NCBI GenBank assembly: GCA_015183035.1
Contig: JACZZP010000011.1
Coordinates: 1,054,001-1,118,000, forward strand
Direction of reading: 5' to 3'
Source of the DNA: Meloidogyne chitwoodi
Lineage: Eukaryota > Nematoda > Chromadorea > Rhabditida > Meloidogynidae
DNA: 64,000 nucleotides
In this document: positions 60,245 through 64,000 of the stretch, piece by piece
Position numbering within the stretch: the stretch's first letter is position 1
How the letters are laid out: each line of letters begins with the position of its first letter
Program-made: the position numbers and the translations under genes
The notes under the pieces: model-generated
What the model was told of the DNA's origin: nothing
The model's input: only the letters and a program-made list of their open reading frames with translations
The model's database searches: none

Positions 60245-61335
60245 ATGGATCTACAGTTTGATGATTTGGTCAAACACGTCCAAAATTCAATTAAAAAAGA
60301 TAATAAAACTACCGATCTTGATATAATTGTTAAAGAAACAGGATTACCCAAACAATTTGTTAACTATGTTATTGAATCTGTTATTCTTCACTATAATGAT
60401 ATTGACATTCTAAAACATATAGTAGTTATTTCGCAATTTTTATATATAAAATTGAGTGTTTATTAAATTAAATGTTTTTTATTTTTAGGTTATTTTTGTT
60501 GCTGAAAAATGTAAAAAAGAAGGAATTAATGTCCAATCTTCAATTACTGCATCATTATCAAAGAAAATTGAGCCAATATGTAGAATACTTAAAGATGATT
60601 CAGCATTCTTTCCTGATTATAAAGGAGACAATATAGATACTTTTTTAGACTTTTCATTTCTTACTCGTTTTGCTATTGTGGCAACTTATTGTGCGAGCTA
60701 CAATCCTCCTGTGTCAGATCAGCGTTTTTTCTTTAAGGTCTTTTTTTTAATTTAAATCAATTCAAAATTAAAATTTGATATTGAGATGGTATATAATCTC
60801 ATTAATATCTGTATATTTATTTTTAACTTTTTTAGACTGATATTTCAAGCAAACGTCGCAAAGGAGGAGGAAATTACTCTTCAAAAAATTCAAAAGAAAA
60901 ATTTCATGATAAGGGTCCACGAACATTTGATCATCAACGAGCACTTTTCATCTTCTTATTTTTTTGTAAAAGCTTTGATGAAGTATTTGAAAATGTTGGT
61001 GCTGATTTTCAAATTGATTTTACTTCTCAGGTCTTAAATTTTTTTATAAAAATTACCTAAATATTTTTCTCATTAATTTTAAAAATGATTTTTACCGAAA
61101 AATCTAGCGATTCCAAAACACAAATTTGTAATTTTTTGGAAAATAAAAATATAATTTTAAGATAACACATTTGGTTGATTTTGGATTGCTTAGAATTGTT
61201 AGTGCAGCTGAAAATTTAGACTTACCTCAATATCTTTCACTTTGTGGATTGGATTTTGCAAAAAGAATTGCTCGCTCAATCTCTGTCGAATTTAAGTTGG
61301 AAAATTATTTATGGGATTTTGTTAATGATTTTTAA
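60245..61335 (+). CDS. Origin recognition complex subunit 5 (ORC5), C-terminal part only
   Basis: Four exons, 60245-60421, 60489-60737, 60836-61030 and 61162-61335, all phase 0, giving 264 aa. The product matches the ORC5 C-terminal region: FAIVATYCASYNPPVSDQRF, a basic KRRKGGG insert, GPRTFDHQRALFIFLF, QITHLVDFGLLRIVSAAENL and a final ARSISVEFKLENYLWDF. ORC5 normally has about 430 aa with an N-terminal AAA+ ATPase fold (Walker A). Here the first residues, MDLQFDDLVKHVQNSIKK, enter after where that fold should be, and no Walker A lies upstream within the 720 bases to the carboxypeptidase start. Either the gene is truncated, the N-terminus has been lost in evolution, or an exon is beyond recognition. 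ORC5 is part of the six-subunit complex that licenses replication origins. ATG is the first in frame after AT-rich leader DNA. Confidence 0.82.
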
Positions 61336-61771
61336 TAATAAAATTTATTTTTTGGTTAACTTGTATTTTATTTAATTAAAAAAAGACAAAATTATGGCCC
61401 CATTTTAATTATTCAATAATGATAAGCAATATTAGTAATAACGTGAAATAAACCATATTTTCCTTATTCCCTCTAACTAAATAACATAAAAATGTATTAA
61501 CAAAGCTCATAATTAAACAATCGAATGTTCTACAAAATAATTAAATTATAATGTTTTTTCTTCTTATAATTTTTTTACAATTGGGATATTGGTTTGCTTT
61601 CAGAATTTTAAAAATTATATTTTCTCTTATTTTCCAAATTTTTTTACATGGGAATGCAGATACATATTGTAATTCTTATTTTTGGTTAGAAAAAATTCTG
61701 ACCATTCTTTGGATAATTACAAAAAAAATTTTTTTTTAATAATAGATAGAATATTTTCAGAAAATTAGAGA
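61336..61771. other. Intergenic, ORC5 to elongase
   Basis: 437 AT-rich bases. A 62-codon hydrophobic frame (61551-61739) is present but has no splice context and no homology I recognise; hydrophobic AT-rich frames occur by chance here. Confidence 0.45.
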
Positions 61772-63223
61772 ATGAATATTTTTCTTGAGAATTATAACTA
61801 CGAAATTAGCAAGCAATGGCTAATTGATCATGAAAGTTTATTATTAAAATGCGTATTTATTTATATTATCACTATATTTTCTATCAAATATGTAATGGGA
61901 AATAAAAAATCATTTGATCTACAAACACCATTAATTATTTGGTTCCCTCTGATTTTTTAAATAATTTTTTAAAATATTTTTATAATTAAATTAAAAGAAA
62001 GTTTTATTTTAAATTCTGAATCCCTTAATTTTTAATTAAGTTTTAAACGATTATAGGAATGGAATTTTAGCAGTGTTTTCAATTGTTGGATTTGTGAGGA
62101 TTACGCCGACATTTTTGAGTGCAATTCAAAACAAAGGAATTACACGTAAAATAAATGCAAAAGAAAAAATAATAAAATCCCTTCAGATACTTATACCGAA
62201 ATTGGTGAACTTCAAAAAAATCCAATTGCTGGTTATTGGGCTTTTGCTTGGTGTGTTTCTAAAATACCAGAACTTATTGATACTCTCTTTGTAGTACTAC
62301 GAAAAAGGCCACTTATGTTTATGCATTGGTTATAATTATCTTTAATAAAAATAATTTGATATGATAAATTTTTAAAATTTATAGGTATCACCATGCATTA
62401 ACTGGATATTTTGCTTTTGTTACTTTTTATGAGGATAATGCTTATATGGTTTGGGTTGTTTGGCTCAATTATTTCATTCATTCTTTTAGTTAGAAATTAA
62501 TTAATTAGAAAATTGAAGTAATTAATGTAACAAAAAATACACAAAATCTCCAAAAATTAGCCAATCATTCCACCCAGAGTAGAGCTGTCTAATCTCTCTA
62601 TCTCAAAATCCAAGCTAATAAAAAATTTATCCAAAAAATTTTTTATTTTGATTTAATATAAGTAAATAATCTTATTAATTTATATTTAGTGTACTCCTAT
62701 TATTGTGCTCGTGCAATACACATTCGTGTACCACCTCAACTTGCACAGCTACTAACTTTTGCACAAATATGTCAGGTAATTAGTGAATTTAATTCTCTTA
62801 AAATATTAAATCTAATTTTTTAAAATTATTCTTTAAATATAGGATAATCTAGTTCTTTTTTAGTTTCTGCTAACCCACGCTGTTATGGGACACTTACTTT
62901 GGCTTTGCTATTCTAATCCTAATAAAAATTATGCAGTTACAAAACGTGGATTTTTCATTGGGGTATTTTTAAATAAAGTTAAAAAATAAAAAAAATCGGG
63001 ACATTTAAACTCAAATTAGTCATTGGATAATTAAGTAGTTATTCTTCTATAAACTTTTTCTAATCTAAATAGATATTCTTTTACTTAGGCTTTTATGGAA
63101 ACAACCTATATTCTGCTCTGGTTTCGTTTTTACTATATTAGCTATATAGCAAATGGAGGAAAAAAATATACTCAACACAAAATAGCAACTCAAAATGGAA
63201 AGGCACAACAAAAAGTGGAGTGA
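61772..63223 (+). CDS. ELO-family very-long-chain fatty acid elongase
   Basis: Seven exons: 61772-61941, 62057-62145, 62187-62328, 62385-62488, 62690-62775, 62864-62962 and 63089-63223, giving 274 aa. Introns are as short as 41 bases. Key ELO motifs: LRKRPLMFMHWYHHALTG contains the HxxHH box (split by the 62328/62385 intron), preceded by KIPELIDTLFVVL. Also NYFIHSFMYSYYCARA and a final TTYILLWFRFYYISY. About seven membrane helices, beginning LLKCVFIYIITIFSI. The tail is basic and ends KAQQKVE. The enzyme condenses malonyl-CoA with a long acyl-CoA at the endoplasmic reticulum. C. elegans has elo-1 to elo-9; which one cannot be decided here. Start chosen at ATG 61772 (MNIFLENYNYEIS); no longer in-frame extension is needed. 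Confidence 0.9.
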
Positions 63224-63352
63224 TTTCCTCTATAATAATAGTCAGCAGTTTTCCCACTTCTCTAGAAAATCAGAGAATATTTAAAATAGTTTTTTGATTA
63301 CTAAAAATTATTCATTTTTATTTTAAATTAATAAAAAAAATACATATAAACA

Positions 63353-64000
63353 TTAATCCTCATCTTCATCAATAACAATTTTACGTTTTTGCTGTACTCG
63401 TTGTGATTGCTTTTTCTGTTTCTGTTCCTGTGAATTAAAAAAAACATTTTTAATAAATTTTTATTTTATTGTTCTCACAGTATCAGATGTTTCCATTTCA
63501 TCTACCCCTTCTTCGCCTTCATCTTCACTATCAATTTTAGCCTCATTTATAGCTTTCTTTTGTCTTTCTTCTTGCTCTTCATCTGATTCTGAGAAAGAAC
63601 GTTCATGTTGGCAGCGATCCATACCATAAGGTGCATGTTGGTATCTTCTTTTGATCGCAGCTAATGAATCAACAGCCTCGTCTAAAAAATAGAATATTTT
63701 TATTATATAGTTTAGAATTTTTTGATAATGAAATCAAATGCCATAAAATATTTTACGAAAAACGTGTGATATTAAGAATTTTTGATTTTTAACCAGATTA
63801 GGAAAAATTTTGTAATTTTAAATTCAAAATGAACAAACCAGAATCGTAACCCTCAAGAAATCCAGATGTAAGCCCAACAGTCATTGGTCGCTCTCGAACT
63901 AAAATGATTATAAAAAACTGAATTAAAATAATTTAAACCTCTTCTTTGTTGTGCCTCTCGACGTGCTGTGGCTCTTAGTTTTTCCTCCTCCAAACGAATC
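63353..64000 (-). CDS. leo-1: LEO1, PAF1 complex subunit (C-terminal part, continues beyond window)
   Basis: Exons 64000-63939 (IRLEEEKLRATARREAQQRR), 63902-63838 (RERPMTVGLTSGFLEGYDS), 63680-63478 and 63428-63353, stop at 63355. The sequence ERPMTVGLTSGFLEGYDSDE followed by VDSLAAIKRRYQH, ERSFSESDEEQEERQKK, KIDSEDEGEEG and the final KRKIVIDEDED reproduces the order of the LEO1 C-terminus (Arg-rich helix, GLxSxxLE, SLAAIKxRY, acidic SDSDE, terminal acidic tail). LEO1 associates with RNA polymerase II as part of the PAF1 complex and supports elongation and histone marks. The N-terminal part lies outside the window. Symbol from the family; orthology not computed. Confidence 0.8.

Noticed and set aside
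61551..61739. Hydrophobic 62-codon ORF before the elongase
   Set aside because: Not joinable in phase to the elongase, which has its own complete N-terminus; no homology seen.
1..64000. tRNA, rRNA or horizontally acquired cell-wall-enzyme genes, which plant-parasitic nematodes often have
   Set aside because: Looked for cloverleaf and GH5/pectate-lyase/chorismate-mutase-like motifs by eye; none was seen.

Overview
The window looks like a piece of a very AT-rich nematode nuclear genome. Genes are split by many short introns with GT...AG borders. Coding exons are poly-Asn/Ile/Lys-rich, a consequence of the base composition, and kilobases of almost pure A/T separate the loci. The gene content fits a nematode: a chemoreceptor-like seven-TM protein, a WAP/Kunitz/thyroglobulin mosaic protein, a ZP-domain protein, a copine and a divergent PP1 phosphatase. 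The extreme A+T and short introns suggest a Meloidogyne-like (root-knot) or related tylenchine nematode, but the genus is inference. No virus, plasmid, CRISPR or bacterial operon structure was seen.

Layout, left to right. 1-7446 (+): 3' part of a secreted or single-pass cysteine-rich multidomain protein whose large intron carries a TA-flanked inverted-repeat element. 8.3-9.9 kb: a doubtful ORF, a GATCCAG-rich repeat and two back-to-back MITE-like elements. 10014-10353 (+): small coiled-coil protein. 10892-12264 (-): chemoreceptor-like 7TM protein. 14287-15002: hAT-type element with a perfect 8-bp target duplication. 15709-16014 (+): probable pseudogene. 16467-18001 (-): V-ATPase accessory subunit Ac45. 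18136-18479: GC-rich MITE. 19492-26732 (-): long Asn/Gln-rich protein ending in an SH3-like region. 26.7-31.7 kb: AT-rich desert, then another MITE. 32155-34649 (-): secreted EGF protein. 35091-38415 (-): copine. 40925-41183 and 41371-43112 (+): a small one-TM protein and mitochondrial ribosomal protein bL9m, possibly co-transcribed. 43620-47473 (-): ZP-domain membrane protein. 50851-51660 (+): decayed gene. 52372-53479 (+): PP1-type phosphatase with strikingly GC-rich exons. 54608-59521 (-): carboxypeptidase D. 60245-61335 (+): ORC5 without its AAA+ domain. 61772-63223 (+): ELO fatty-acid elongase. 63353-64000 (-): C-terminal end of LEO1, running off the window.

The genes do not form one pathway; this is an ordinary mixed euchromatic segment. 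The most interesting signals are (i) four short inverted-repeat elements with near-identical GGGTA/GGGA termini and (in three) matching 8-9 bp target duplications but unrelated interiors, (ii) the PP1 gene whose exons are far richer in G+C than anything around it, and (iii) the N-terminally truncated ORC5 lying directly beside a dispersed repeat. Exon borders were read by eye from GT/AG and reading-frame continuity; coordinates given for spliced genes run from the first to the last coding base and include introns.
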